A stretch of DNA of 64,000 bases, from positions 3,509,460 to 3,573,459 of the forward strand of contig OX345641.1 of the NCBI GenBank assembly GCA_947044365.1. Direction: 5' to 3'. A program made the position numbers and the translations under genes. Within the stretch, counting starts at the first letter, position 1. Each line of letters opens with the position of its first letter. The notes beneath the pieces are model-generated. The model saw only the letters and a program-made list of their open reading frames with translations, did no database searches and had not been told where the DNA came from. This DNA is from Petrosia ficiformis (Eukaryota; Porifera; Demospongiae; Haplosclerida; Petrosiidae). Of this stretch, positions 10,736-22,344 are shown piece after piece.

Positions 10736-11747
10736 TCACAGCTTCCTATATTGCTTCTTAACTTGCAATTGAGAGCTCCTATATAACTAAGTTCACAACT
10801 TAATTCGTGGTTGTGTATAATTTTATATAGCTTCCCAGCAGCATTACGCATGCATGTTCTTCAGCTTTTATAGCAGTTTCAGGTGGCTGCTGTTCAGTAT
10901 GCATGCATACAGCAATCATGAACATAAAACATAGGAAATTCAGAACTCATGCAAATACCTCCCTATACTGAGTTTTAACATTCTAGCTTTTCAGCTTCAC
11001 ACCTATATATATCATGGATAACACATTTGAGCATCAATTATTATAAAAGTCAACAAATTAGCAGAAGCCGCACATAATATTTTTTCTCTTTGCTGGTCTT
11101 CTAAAAAATCCCAAACATTTTCTCATATAGAAACACACTAGAATATAAATTGTATTAGTCAGAGTTGTAAGCTCACCATCAATATGTTCAATGTTTTTAG
11201 AAGATTTACACTAATGATTTAGCCATTTGCAAATTAATCATATATTAACGAAGTTAAGCAGTAATGTACATTTTTACCTTTTTTTTAGGCCTTTTCTTAT
11301 TTTAGCTGTCTTCAATGTTGGTTCTGTTGCTAAGGATATTATGTTCCTCCCATCTGTAGTAGTGCAGTCACCTATAGGAACATCATTGCAAGCCAGAATT
11401 ATTTGATATACTAATACTCTGGTGTGGGCCATTACGTCATACCTGAAGTGAGTTTGGTTTTCTTGCTAGCTATAGATTTGTATTTGCAATATTTCCTTTT
11501 CCTGGTTATCCTGGATGAAGGCACCTTGGTAGGAAATGTTTTGTGAAAATAATTGATATAATAAAAAGTATATGGAATAATTACATGTTCAGTGTTAGCA
11601 CAGCTTGTTGCACTTAACCCTATTATAGTAATGGAATAAGAGGACCATACTATATTTAAATGTGACAAAAAAAAAACAACCAAATGATCTTTGATATGTG
11701 TTTCATACAATATCACATACGATCTTTGTACATATGTACTGTACTAA
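10736..11747. other. Spacer without recognised gene
   Basis: AT-rich sequence with GCATGCAT motifs near 10848 and 10900. Nothing recognisable in either strand. The 94-residue minus-strand frame at 11432-11716 lacks any familiar domain. Confidence 0.45.
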
Positions 11748-12185
11748 CTTCACCTTTTCTCTTGGCTTGATCAGGGACAAAAGGGAAGTAGACATGGTCG
11801 TTGTGACCTTTTGTGTATTCAATATCACTAATGGTACACAAGTGATAATTATTTTGTATTTATTTTGCCTCTTCAATTGGTTCAGTCAGGGGCAAAGGGG
11901 AAGAAACCATGTCGGACATAGATGGTGTGACCTTTTGTATATATATAATTATATATATATATTTAATACCACTTATAATAGTTATTATACACAAGCAATC
12001 ATTTATTTTACCTTTTCAGTTGGTTCAGTCAGGGGTAAAGGGGAAGAAACCATGGCAGACTTGACCTTTTGTATGTAAATTTTATATCAGTACATGTGTA
12101 ATGATATATAAGCAATAGTTATTAACTTTTCAATAGGTTCTTTCAGGGGCAAAGGGGAAGTAGCCATGGCGGACTTAAGACATAA
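11748..12185. repeat. Four tandem repeats of about 110-145 bp
   Basis: Each unit has a core close to GGTTCAGTCAGGGGCAAAGG, then GGAAGAAACCATGGCGGAC and GACCTTTTGTAT. Units begin near 11752, 11870, 12013 and 12130, and the last one is truncated. Spacer length differs because of AT tracts. The cores include an ATGG in plus orientation, but no shared open frame spans the units. Confidence 0.8.
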
Positions 12186-12398
12186 TTAAATTTACAGGTT
12201 TGGTCTGTGGCAAAAAAAGAACCCTAACAAGGGTAGAAGGAGAATACTTGGACTTATAATCTAGTATATTCAATACTTTCAACTGTAATAGATCGAATTT
12301 ACTAATCTCACGAATCGAAAATAAAGAAAATTGAATTATTATTATTATTATTACTAACATTTCCTTAAAGAAATATTTGAACAAAAAATACAATTGAA

Positions 12399-12399
<1 letters not shown>

Positions 12400-12425
<26 letters not shown>
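12400..12425. repeat. (CA)n microsatellite
   Basis: A run of about 13 CA dinucleotides followed by AAACAAAACA. Confidence 0.95.
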
Positions 12426-12429
<4 letters not shown>

Positions 12430-12469
12430 AAACACAATATATTTTATATTTCAAAGAACTAAATGTCAT

Positions 12470-12960
12470 TGAGATGAATAAGCAATGAACGAAGATGAGT
12501 CCTTGCAGAAGGGAAATCCCAATGAAGATGAGTCCTTGCAGAAGAGAAATCCATTGGCCAATGAAGATGAGTCTTTGCAGAAGAGAAATCCCAATGAAGA
12601 TGAGTCCTTGCAGAAGAGAAATCCCAATGAAGATGAGTCCTTGCAGAAGAGAAATCCCAATGAAGATGAGTCCTTGCAGAAGAGAAATCCCAATGGGGAT
12701 GGTCCTAGGATGAAGTAGACTGGAACTGGAGCGCTGGTTGAAGTAGACTGGAACTGAATGAGGTAGTTAGACTGTAACTGGAACACTGGATGAGCTAGAC
12801 CGGATGTACTGGAACTGCCCCACACGGGGCTGGATCTGGTGACTCGAAGAGACCTCCGGCGTCCCCAACCTGGGCATCGGTATACTCATTTGTCCCGCAC
12901 ACTCCTAACAACCACGATTGACCATGCCACCCCCCAAAAAAAGAAAAAGAGGGTGGCATG
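12470..12960. repeat. Dispersed repeat with six 33-bp minisatellite units
   Basis: Six 33-bp units at about 12487-12692, with a 6-nt insertion after the second. On the plus strand each reads NEDESLQKRNP; on the minus strand each reads LGFLFCKDSSS. The tail from 12713 matches that at 6478-6715. Since the frame is preserved only by unit length and the flanking repeat family is non-coding, I do not call a protein. Confidence 0.85.
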
Positions 12961-15000
12961 GCCAACCCTGGCTGAGAGGAGTGATTAGAACAAATGAGCA
13001 TCCAAATTCCAAGAAGAGAACACCAGAAGAAACCTCGAAATCATCAGAAACAGACCTGTGCAGGAAGGAAAAATAGTAAATACACTGTTCACAATAAAAT
13101 AATATTTAAGAAGAAAGTATAGAATATAGAAAAGAGTAAGGAGACATAACTTACCTCTTATTGAAGTATAGATGCGACGAGGTAGAGAGAGAGAGAGAGT
13201 GGATAGATGGACAGGGTGGTAGCGAGTAGAGTTTTCTGGGAGAGAGAAGAAACAATATGCAAATTAACATGATAGACAAACGGAATTATTAATATGATAT
13301 GCATGAATTATATACATGGGCATGGATGGCAACAATGCACATAGAAGAACAAGAATCACCTGTTGTTTAATCTTCATCCATCTATCCACATCCTTCGCAT
13401 CTTGGTCCTGGGTCCCTCCCTGGGTATTGGTCTTGCAACCACACGTAGTAGGGCTGATTGTGAGGCGTATCTCATGATCAGTATCCTTGTTTTGAACTGT
13501 TTAACAGGGATTTTGTACTTTATTGAACTATTCTAGTAGGCTAATCTTGCTCACCAGCCCAAGAGTGCGAGATGTTTACTCATCCTTACTAGATTCCTAT
13601 AGCTATATATTAGCATGTGCTATATAATAGTGTTAACTAATTATTATTATTATTATTTTTTTTTTTAAAGTGCTGTAAGGAAACTAACATCAAAGGTCGG
13701 ACACTTGAATCAAAGCACCGTCAGACCACATCCAACAAAGTGTGGGCGTTTTGCACAATAAAATGCCGACACGCCGCCACCACATTGGTATACTCTCGTA
13801 ACCTACAGCAATTTGGGGCTTGGTAACCAAGTTTTCAATAAGTGTGTTACTTCCTCTCTGAGCAGGAAGTTGTAGATTATGTTACCCAACAGCTTATAAT
13901 CATGTTGATAATACTAAAATTGCATTGCAAGTCATCTAACTAAACAAAGGTTACAATAAATGTGCATGTTATTTGTGTTGGTCATTGTTTTTGTTCACTT
14001 TTTTTGTAGTGCTTTACTAGCCATTGGCTATTTGAGTTTCCCCTTTGCACTTGGCATAATGTTTGAGAGAGAAAAGAAACTGAATAATAGCTCAGTACAC
14101 AACAAAACAAACTTTTATAATCTGCAGGACCATCACTATGATTGCTTTCACATAATGTATAGGTATATACAATGAACAGCGCAACAAGAGCATATGGAAA
14201 ACTGTTACACATTTAAAGGTTTGTAGGTATGAGTAATCATTTTATAACAGCTAAAATTAAAAGCCTTGCTGTTATCTGGATGTGGTCTCTGATGTGTAGT
14301 TTTATAAATTAGCCACGGTGTTTTATAGGCCAGAAGGCGTGCTTTCATTTTTAATAGAACTTTGAGATGCATTGATTCTCTATGCAAAATTTCCTTGGCT
14401 CACACATGTATTTTCAAATGAGGTTTTATTCAAGTTTAATTTTTGTCAATTTTGCATGTTGTGCAAAATCTAGCTTAGGGGCACTGCTCTGGTAGAAAAA
14501 TGTATACCACTATTACATTCAGCATTTATGTTATGTGTATGCAAAATTATAAGTTATTATTATGCATCGTCACTGATTGTTGCGACAAGCAACCAGTCTG
14601 GAGTGTAAAAGTTTTACAAATCATCAAAATTCTAGTAATCAGGATTTTTTATCACTACATTGTTCATCGTGTCTTTGTGATTCAAGTATATCAGCCCAAT
14701 CTTTTACTTCTGACGTTTTAAACACACCGGTGTGATAAAAAAATAAAGAACGAACTCTCTAATATGAGAACAATAAGACAGTAGATTAGTGTGTTTCAGA
14801 ACCATACTAACAATCACTAACTTCATAGTTTTATATGCATGCATGTTCATTAGTTACTATGTGTTCAATCCCTGTTGTAACCAAATCTGATAAAGTAAAT
14901 TTGACCTGTGCAATTATTACACTAGACAAGAAGCATGTTACCATAGCAATTTATAATAAAATTATGTTCAGTTTAAATTCAACATGATGCTTCTACAATA
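12961..15000. other. Spacer without recognised gene
   Basis: A mix of short simple repeats (GA at 13185-13200, ATT at 13640-13660) and unrecognised sequence. Small frames at 13960-14175 and 14500-14721 show no domain. The last exon of the HDDC2-like gene could lie here but was not identified. Confidence 0.4.
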
Positions 15001-15038
15001 CTAACACACTAGATCACACATACAAAGCTCACTTATAC

Positions 15039-15377
15039 CTTTGGTGGAATCAAAAAATTGTTGTAATTCTCCAGGTCTGCTTTCACCTAGAAAACAAATG
15101 AATAATACATAAAATACAAGAATAAAAAATAACATGTGATGGGTATTCTGAATGACACCTCTGTATACAAAATGATTCAGTTGTGCATTAATCAATTTTT
15201 GACTAATTTCTACTGTTTCTGTCCCTCTTTCTTCTTTGTCTCTCAACAGTACCAACATTAAATTTTGTCATAAATCCAGCATATACCTGTTTCATATTCA
15301 TAGGCTTGAAAGATCATATCAAACTTATCCAAATCATGAACAATAATTGCCTCTTCACTTGTACCTTCCTCATATTC
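15039..15377 (-). CDS. HDDC2: HDDC2-like gene, two 3' exons
   Basis: Exons at 15287-15377 and 15039-15086 on the minus strand. The first reads EYEEGTSEEAIIVHDLDKFD followed by MIFQAYEYET. The second continues with GESRPGELQQFFDSTK. They join in phase 1 across a GT-AG intron (donor GTATATGC, acceptor TTTTCTAG). This matches the C-terminal half of HD domain-containing protein 2, a 5'-deoxynucleotidase-type HD hydrolase, including the conserved D-x-x-x-M-I-x-Q-A-x-E-Y-E helix and R-x-x-E-L-Q-x-F-x-D-S-T. A donor follows the second exon, so at least one more exon is expected to the left. The metal-binding HD exons were sought between 15378 and 16900 and not found, so the gene may be partial, interrupted by repeats, or a fragment. 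Confidence 0.6.
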
Positions 15378-15599
15378 CTATAATTATCGCAATATTCATA
15401 ATTGTTATACAACAGTATTATAGTACATGTGACTATGAATGGATGAGAAAATAGTCACTTAGAATTAGTAATTATGTTTTTAAATGCTCCCTATTTATGT
15501 ATGGAACTACCTGTTTGGCGATCTATGTGGAACAATAGTTGCTCATTATGGATACCAAATGTATGCACTGTAATTAAAGGCTGAATAGCATTATTTTAG

Positions 15600-16020
15600 A
15601 CTGGGCCATCCCTATGATCACTTTCCACAGGGTTGAATCATATATTTATCAGAAAGAAAGCTGCATGTAGTTTATGTAGAAACTGCAACTATTAACTGTT
15701 CTAGCTGAAATGTACATGCTATTGTGGCTGCTTATTTTCTAAGCCATGGTGGTTGATAATTATTTTTCTAAGCCATTGTACCATTGTGGCTGCTTGTTTG
15801 TTTGTTGTGTGTGTTTGTCTACGTCTATTGCTAGCATTCTAGATACATGAATTTTCATGTATTCCTAAAGTTCTATAAGAAACTTAAAAAAATAACAGGA
15901 GTGAATAATCAAAATAATAATTGTAATAGGCTGTTGGCATAACATGATTATTGTATGATGATGTAAATAAGTGCATGTGTGTGTGTGTGTAACTGTGTAT
16001 ATAATGTATACATGTGTGTG
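15600..16020. repeat. Dispersed repeat shared with about 24475-24830
   Basis: It contains GGCCATCCCTATGATCACTT, then TTATGTAGAAACTGCAACTA and the TTCCTAAAGTTCTA stretch, matched near 24480-24790. The GGCCATCCC motif also occurs near 48045. It ends in a GT-rich tract. No coding region. Confidence 0.55.
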
Positions 16021-16839
16021 TGTGTTTGGTATGGGCGATCTAACCTCAGTTAAATCTCAGGGACCCTGCCCACCTTAGCCCAGAGGCCTGGTGACAAGGC
16101 TTTCACCTCGATTGGAATGATTGGCTAGCCAGACAACCCCACCCGGCATCACTGCTGCTGGTTGACCCACCCCCCTATTTCTTATGTTTTATTCCCAGTC
16201 CCAGTTCCAGTCTAGCACGCCCTGTCCCATGCCCATATTCTATAGTTTATTTAACATTATTATTTTATCGGTAATACACGAGGGTGACTGTTGAAGGAAG
16301 CAGACAGTCTGGCCTTGAGAACCAGAACTGGGGGTTAAAACGTTTTTATGGGCCCAACTCTCCCCTCTCTGTCTGTTCCAGGTTAGTTTTTTTTTTGCTT
16401 TTATTTTAATCAATGCTTTTAGTTGTTTAAAACAAGTTATATATTTTGTTTGCAGTCACCCATGGGAAACCCTTATAGATTACTATCTAGATTATATTAT
16501 GTTACAATACATAGCCTATAATACTAGATTAGAGTATTCATGTAATGTTGCAATATATATTAGAGCAGATTATATCAGATAACTCACCTCATGTGGTCTA
16601 CATGAACATGTGCTCTAATAACTTTGTGGTTAATTTATAAATAAATTAATTTTATTTAGTTATTATTAGGTGTGGGTGATAAGCTTATGCTTTATAGCTG
16701 GTTTTGTTAGTTCAACTGACTGTGTGTGCGTGCGTGTGTGTGATGATTTTTTCCATACCTACCATCCATAAAGAATAGAATTCACTCCCAACCTAAACCT
16801 TCTCTGTTACGAAATAACGAAAGGCCTTTACTACACCAA

Positions 16840-16900
16840 GTTCGATTTTCACTTCCGGTTCCATTTAACGAAAGAGGTGTGGCTACGCATGCGCACATCT
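16840..16900. promoter_or_regulatory. Candidate CpG-containing promoter with ETS- and NRF1-like motifs
   Basis: ACTTCCGGTT (16851-16860) fits an ETS/GABP site and ACGCATGCGCA (16885-16895) fits an NRF1 palindrome. They lie close together in a locally CpG-richer stretch of otherwise AT-rich DNA. Such pairs mark housekeeping promoters in animals. Candidate targets are the HDDC2-like gene to the left or a plus-strand transcript. An ATGGATG followed by a GTAGGT donor lies at about 16765-16772 on the minus strand. Speculative. Confidence 0.4.
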
Positions 16901-16919
16901 ACCTATCTACCTATTATGG

Positions 16920-17290
16920 TTAAGACAATAGTCTAAAGTAAATTTGAATTGTGGAGAGAGGCAAATAGCTCTTTAAGTTTCTTGACACTTCAAGACTGTA
17001 ACCAGCACTATTAACTTTGTCTCCTGTCACTGTGGCAAATCCCTTGTTGTAATCTCTCTGGAGAAAATAGGTTACTGTCACAGAAATATTTAGAGGAATG
17101 TGGCCAACTATACAACCTCTTTCAAAACAGCAACTGCTGTCTTTGACATTATCAGGCTCTCTTCTCAAGAGCAATTCTTCCCCAATAAACGGAGTCCAAA
17201 CGTCTTTGTAAGCATGATACCCTTTGATAAATGAGTTCACTTCAAGTTCTACTTGTGGATGGAAGTCATTCTCGTACGTTGAGTCGCGTT
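16920..17290 (-). pseudogene. HIRAN-like domain fragment
   Basis: The minus-strand frame reads through GYHAYKDVWTPFIGEELLLR, then REPDNVKD, VGHIPLNISVTVTYFLQRD and VTGDKVNSAGYSLEV. This resembles the HIRAN-like proteins, often repeat-associated, that I recall from sponges and cnidarians (GYHAYKDVW...REPxN...VGHxPxxIS). The expected segment around DRYAVAV is replaced by SSCCFERG, and the sequence stops after the HIRAN-like core. A stop codon lies upstream at an ACTAG that could be a splice acceptor. It is either one exon of a larger gene or a decayed repeat-borne fragment. Confidence 0.5.
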
Positions 17291-17299
17291 TCTAGTATA

Positions 17300-18690
17300 G
17301 TAACCCACAATCAGCTGGACAACAGTAAACAAACAACTTTAGATGATTTCTTTCATTAACTAAGCCAGACACTGTAACCATCAATAATTTTGTTGTTTCA
17401 TGATAAGTAATATTAAAACCTCTCTTTAAAAGAAAAACTCTTAATAATGAAAAAATTTGGCTGTCCCAAAAGTTTCATTATTTGGAGGTTCCACTGTACA
17501 TGTATTCCAGTAAATGAGTAGAGTAATGCAAACTTCAAATTACATACACACACATGGTAAGTTCATGATGGTCCAATAAATAATATTATTAATATATTCT
17601 ATATATAATTATAATTAAAATGTATGGGCAGCCATTGTATCCAAGCTATCCCTACATAGAGAGTACTACTGTAGTCTCTGATAATTATACTTAAATATAA
17701 TATATACATAAATTATAGTAGTACATGCATATCGGAACACTGTGGAAAGCAATCATAGGGATGGCTCTGCAGGCCAGGCCATAAAATCGTTTATATAGTA
17801 TAAATTTAAATATTAATATAATTATAATTATGATGACTGTGTATGTAATCATAAGGGATATAATTGTGATCAAACACCTTGATATGTACTGATCATCATT
17901 AGTCAATCAAATTTGACACTTGGGTAATAATCAATAGCCTAAGATTTCTTAGATATCAAATTTCATTGGCGTTTTGGAAGACACCATAGTTACGTAGAAT
18001 GCTATGGGAAAGACATTCACTATAGAAATGATCTTAGTGAGTGTAGTTTAACAAAGGAGACTCAAAATATTGCAGTTTGTTAGTTGATGTACATGTAATT
18101 ATTAATAGTCAATATTATATCATTAAGTTGACATAATACATGTGTGAATAAATGTATATGTGTACGTTATAAATGCATGGATACTAATAGACTATTATAA
18201 TATTATCATAAAATGTGATATTTTTCTCTGTGATATATCATATCATTATAGTTTCTTGATTGTCAATATATAATAGTTTTAATACTATCCTCACTATTAC
18301 ATAATATGTGTTAGAACATGCACAGTAAGGGTTTATTGGAAATACATGAAGCAATATCACAAGGGCATACCAATATCAAATATAGTGCAACTGAAGGTTG
18401 CATGACCCTCCCTCCCTGCGGCAGATTTACAAGTTAATTCATGGTATAATTATGGGCGGGGTGTTTCATGAAATGTTTGTCAGCTTTATAACTAGCTTTG
18501 TTGGAAAGAGGAGTCGTTAAAACAGCCAGTGATGTAAAACTCTTGCTTCATTAGTTTTTGAGGTAGAGCGGAGTAGGACACACAGACACACAAACATAAA
18601 TTTTTCCAAACGATTTAATGTAACACTCCCAAAGGGGCAGGGTCAATAATCACAAGGGCATAGCACAAGGGATTACTCAAGGGGATATTG
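17300..18690. other. Spacer with scattered repeats
   Basis: AT-rich DNA. A stretch at about 17660-17690 is the reverse complement of the hairpin bearing AGAGAGTAC and CTATGTAGGGAT at 2585-2612. No gene recognised. Confidence 0.45.
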
Positions 18691-18905
18691 CTGAGTGTGT
18701 TTCCGATAAACCCAGTCCAGTAATGTTCTAATTGTTTTAAATCATGGAAGCCATAAGATAGTTAGCAGTTTTCACGGCGACCTGTAATGTCATTCACATC
18801 TCCATAGTAAACACGTGATGTTATGAATCCCCTGCACTTGCCATTGCACTGTACTGATTGGCAGTGACTAATACTAGTATGTGTAGAGGAATAGTTTTCT
18901 TAACA
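18640..18905. repeat. Dispersed repeat shared with 25105-25325 and 52760-52960
   Basis: The common string runs from ATAGCACAAGGGATTA through ATATTGCTGAGTGTGTTT, AGCCATAAGATAGTTAGCAG and TACTGATTGGCAGT to TATGTGTAGAGGAA. In the two other places it directly precedes a decayed recombinase-like domain; here that domain is absent. Confidence 0.65.
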
Positions 18906-19201
18906 ATGATTATATTTTATGTACTGGGTCATTCAAAATAATTGGAAGCATAACAAATGTTGTTAATCGAAAAAACACATTGTACATTACTGTACTATAC
19001 TGATAAATGAAAATGACTATAAGAGCATATGAAAATATGTTGTTTAGTTCACTATGGAAACAAACAAACATAATTATGTTTGACAACAAAGTATGTAAAT
19101 ATTACTAACTACTACAAATTAGAGTTGCTTATAACTAAAACATTTTAGAAGCATTTTCTAAGCTTAATTAATAGTGGTCATTATTTACATACCCAACAAA
19201 A

Positions 19202-20251
19202 CTACTTAACATATACTTCAATTATATATAGAGGTATTTCCTCATTCCGTGTCCCACCACTACTACAAACCCTCAACTCAATATCCTCAGTAGTAGTCTC
19301 ATTCAAACTCTTAACAAAAAATGGCATGTTAGGATTAGTACAACAAGTAGACTCAGGTCCATTACAATTCTGTCCATCCCATAGTGGATCATCAGCATAA
19401 AGAATGTAAGAATAAGAGCTATATGAACCTGATTCACAATAGTAATCATTACCAACAAAAGGAGGAGGAGATGTAGAACTACCACTGTTACATGGACAAC
19501 CATTTGAATCTAGGCGTGTTTCAGTCAATCCTGCTGCATATGTCCAGATATGCTGACGAGGATTACTACCATATGTTATTGAAACTCCATCAACATAACG
19601 TGATTCAATGTTACTAGTTCCTGTGTTAAAACCATCAGTTGATCCGAACTGGTATCCTCTCATTTGTCCACATAATTTGGTGTAATCTATACCATAGGTA
19701 GAGAAGATGGTTGAGTCACAACCTGCTGATGAAGAATTTGGTCGTCCACAAACATCATGATTGATATTGATATATCCTGTTTGTGTTAATCCAGAGGGAC
19801 AAGAATTACCAGGTTCAGTCATATTGAGGTAAGCCACTCTTGTCCATCCTCCCTCTTCATCACAGTTCATCCCCTCCATGTCACAATAGACAGTCACAAT
19901 ACTTCCATTAGTCAGTGTGATATTGTAATATCCTGATGTAGCACTAGGATAAACTTGATGTATTTGTGAACAAGAATAATTGTAGAACTGGAAACAAGAA
20001 ATTGGTAGGTCAGAGGGACAAATGATTTTTGTACGTAACTTTCCATCTTCTATCTTGATAGTATTTCCAATATTCCTGAGATTACAACAATGTTGTTCAT
20101 ATAGTGAGGGTTGTTCATATCGTGAGGGTTGTTCATTTCGTGAGGCTTGACAATTACAATTACAATTACAATTACTCATACAGTAGTTATCCTCTCCATT
20201 ACTGACAGTAAATAGTTCAGCAATCAGAATTACAAGTATTATAAGATACAT
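19202..20251 (-). CDS. Secreted FReD-like Cys-rich protein, copy 2 (intact)
   Basis: 349 codons in one exon with the same signal peptide and blocks as copy 1. Near residues 25-50 it has a family-unique expansion: a run of Asn-Cys pairs (NCNCNCNC) followed by three near-copies of SRNEQP/SRYEQP/SLYEQ, from short tandem duplications of the DNA at about 20090-20175. It carries the IKIEDGKLRT type at the first polymorphic site and the SQIHQVYPSATSG type at the second. The variable loop before DDPLWDGQNC reads SYSSYSYILYA. The C-terminal tail is diverged (SGGTRNEEIPLYIIEVYVK). The extra cysteines could alter disulphide pairing. Confidence 0.82.
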   Translation of the reverse strand: MYLIILVILIAELFTVSNGEDNYCMSNCNCNCNCQASRNEQPSRYEQPSLYEQHCCNLRNIGNTIKIEDGKLRTKIICPSDLPISCFQFYNYSCSQIHQVYPSATSGYYNITLTNGSIVTVYCDMEGMNCDEEGGWTRVAYLNMTEPGNSCPSGLTQTGYININHDVCGRPNSSSAGCDSTIFSTYGIDYTKLCGQMRGYQFGSTDGFNTGTSNIESRYVDGVSITYGSNPRQHIWTYAAGLTETRLDSNGCPCNSGSSTSPPPFVGNDYYCESGSYSSYSYILYADDPLWDGQNCNGPESTCCTNPNMPFFVKSLNETTTEDIELRVCSSGGTRNEEIPLYIIEVYVK

Positions 20252-20288
20252 TATGGAGAATTTGAAAAATTGATATGTGATTTTTTCC

Positions 20289-20296
20289 TATTTATA
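20289..20296 (-). promoter_or_regulatory. TATA box of FReD-like copy 2
   Basis: TATAAATA, 38-45 bp upstream of the ATG, in the conserved family context. Confidence 0.7.
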
Positions 20297-21623
20297 CACA
20301 TCTTGAAAATAATCATATTCATTAATGATATGACAGGAAGTGTATTACTATCCATCAATAAACTAGAGTATTGCATGACATGTATTAATAATTAAATAGA
20401 GAGTAGCTATGTTTTATGGTTCAAGAGCCTTCCCTCTCATTACCTTTAAAGGAGGGTTAATGTGTATCAGTTATTGCATGTCTTTAGCTTGCAGTCTATA
20501 TCTGATTTATAAGCATGGTGCCCAAGGGATGTAGGTAAAAGAGTAGAATGATTATAAATCAGATACAGCCCAACTAGAAGTGTTATACTTTGTAACATAT
20601 GTGTGGTTGCTAACATAATAGTTTAATGTCGTTTGGAAACTTCATTACGGTCATATCGTGAAATGACATTCATTAATTTGGTGAGTATCAGAATGTAGCT
20701 ATTAGTCTTTGATTCAGTTCACTTACGTATGTGTGAATTATTATCATTATTTCTAACACATACAACATGTACAATATTACACTGTGACACATGATATTGC
20801 ACAAGTCAAAAGATATTGCATAGTTTAGAGGGAGGTGATGATATTATTGGACTGCAATAATCTTATCAATCACTTAGCAATGGGATATCAATAATATTTA
20901 CCATATTGTTATGCTTGTGTTGTATACGTTGTTGAGGAAGTTACATCATTTTGGAATGAAGGATCAGTAATTAATTGATATGGCGAGTAAAGAACAGAAA
21001 CATAGCAGGTTATAGAAACATGCTTATATAGTTAGCTAATTAATTAGTAATTAAAAGAATACCTGTATAGGTTTTATTTCATTCATTATAATATTATTGT
21101 GATCATTCAGTTTATTCTAAAATGACTAGAAAGTTGTTTATCATAATTTTTATTTAGTAGTACATGTTAATATAAAACTGAACATGATAACAGGAGTATA
21201 TGGAAAAAGGATTATTTTATTAACAGTGTAAACAAACTTCACTTGATTTAATGGAATATGTTTAATAGCATAGTATGTAAATCTAAATAGCTACTTGAAA
21301 GCAGTGTTGTTTTTATTAAGTAAAGTAAATAAATGACACTATCCTACGGTATATATCAATATGTATCATAACTTTATCAAACCATGATTATTTTTCTACA
21401 AACTGGATATAGAAATTCTCTCATCATAAAGTATCATCTCCACATAAAATGTAATACCAATCTACTAAATTTAAAAGGGTCAAAATACATCAACAATCAC
21501 ACTAATGCACTCCAAAGTATAGAGAATATTGTAGTACTAACCATATTCCGCAGGGTGATTGATGTAAATTACATATACATACACACATGGTGAGTTCATG
21601 ATGCTCCAATATAGATATATACA

Positions 21624-21667
<44 letters not shown>

Positions 21668-22340
21668 CTATATTATATATATATATATATTATTTTTTTA
21701 AATATATATGACTGGCTCTGAAAAAAAACCAGGCTTACGGTTTAAAATTTCTTTTTAATTGTTTTAAATTACCTCTAAAATGTTATATCATACATTCCAA
21801 TTGAGATAAAGACAAAGGCACAACAAGCAAGTAAATCTTCAATTTTGAGAATGTAATTCATGCAGTTCTTTAAATTTGAGGCTAGTGAAGCACATAGAGG
21901 TCTCCAAGGCTCACTGAAGGTATCAATGTAAAGGTAAGACATTAGTGAATCTTTTTATGTAATAAAACACTGATTGCCAATGTAACTTATAACTGCCTAT
22001 TTTCTCTGGTATTTCAAAATTATATTTTAATCCTGGTCACATAATTTATATATTATTATAATATCCAGAGCCCATATATTAATGTTGTCAAAAGCAATCA
22101 TAGGAATTGTCCTGAAGGCCAAAAATCATTAATTATAATTACATGATGATCCTTTATGTGAATATCAATCATTTGGAGCATACTGTACAATGCTTATTAT
22201 CAACACTAATGTTCACTATTAATCTATACACTTTGGTATAATAATTATTAGTCTTGACATTACTTATAGATACCAATTTTACAGTAGTTTAACAAAATTA
22301 GTGCAACAAATCTAAAATCAATAATAATTATTTTAAAATC
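20297..22340. other. Spacer with AT microsatellite
   Basis: No gene recognised. A long (AT)n tract lies at 21625-21715. The stretch at 22070-22130 contains the widespread AAAGCAATCATAGG motif. Confidence 0.45.
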
Positions 22341-22344
22341 ACAA

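Noticed and set aside
12175..12435. 86-residue minus-strand frame
   Set aside because: It starts in a CA microsatellite and has no domain.
12466..12825. 119-residue minus-strand and 72-77-residue plus-strand repeat proteins
   Set aside because: The open frames follow from a 33-bp unit and are part of a dispersed non-coding repeat.
15490..15570. Possible extra minus-strand exon of the HDDC2-like gene
   Set aside because: An acceptor-like and a donor-like site flank a short open stretch, but its translation does not resemble the HD domain.
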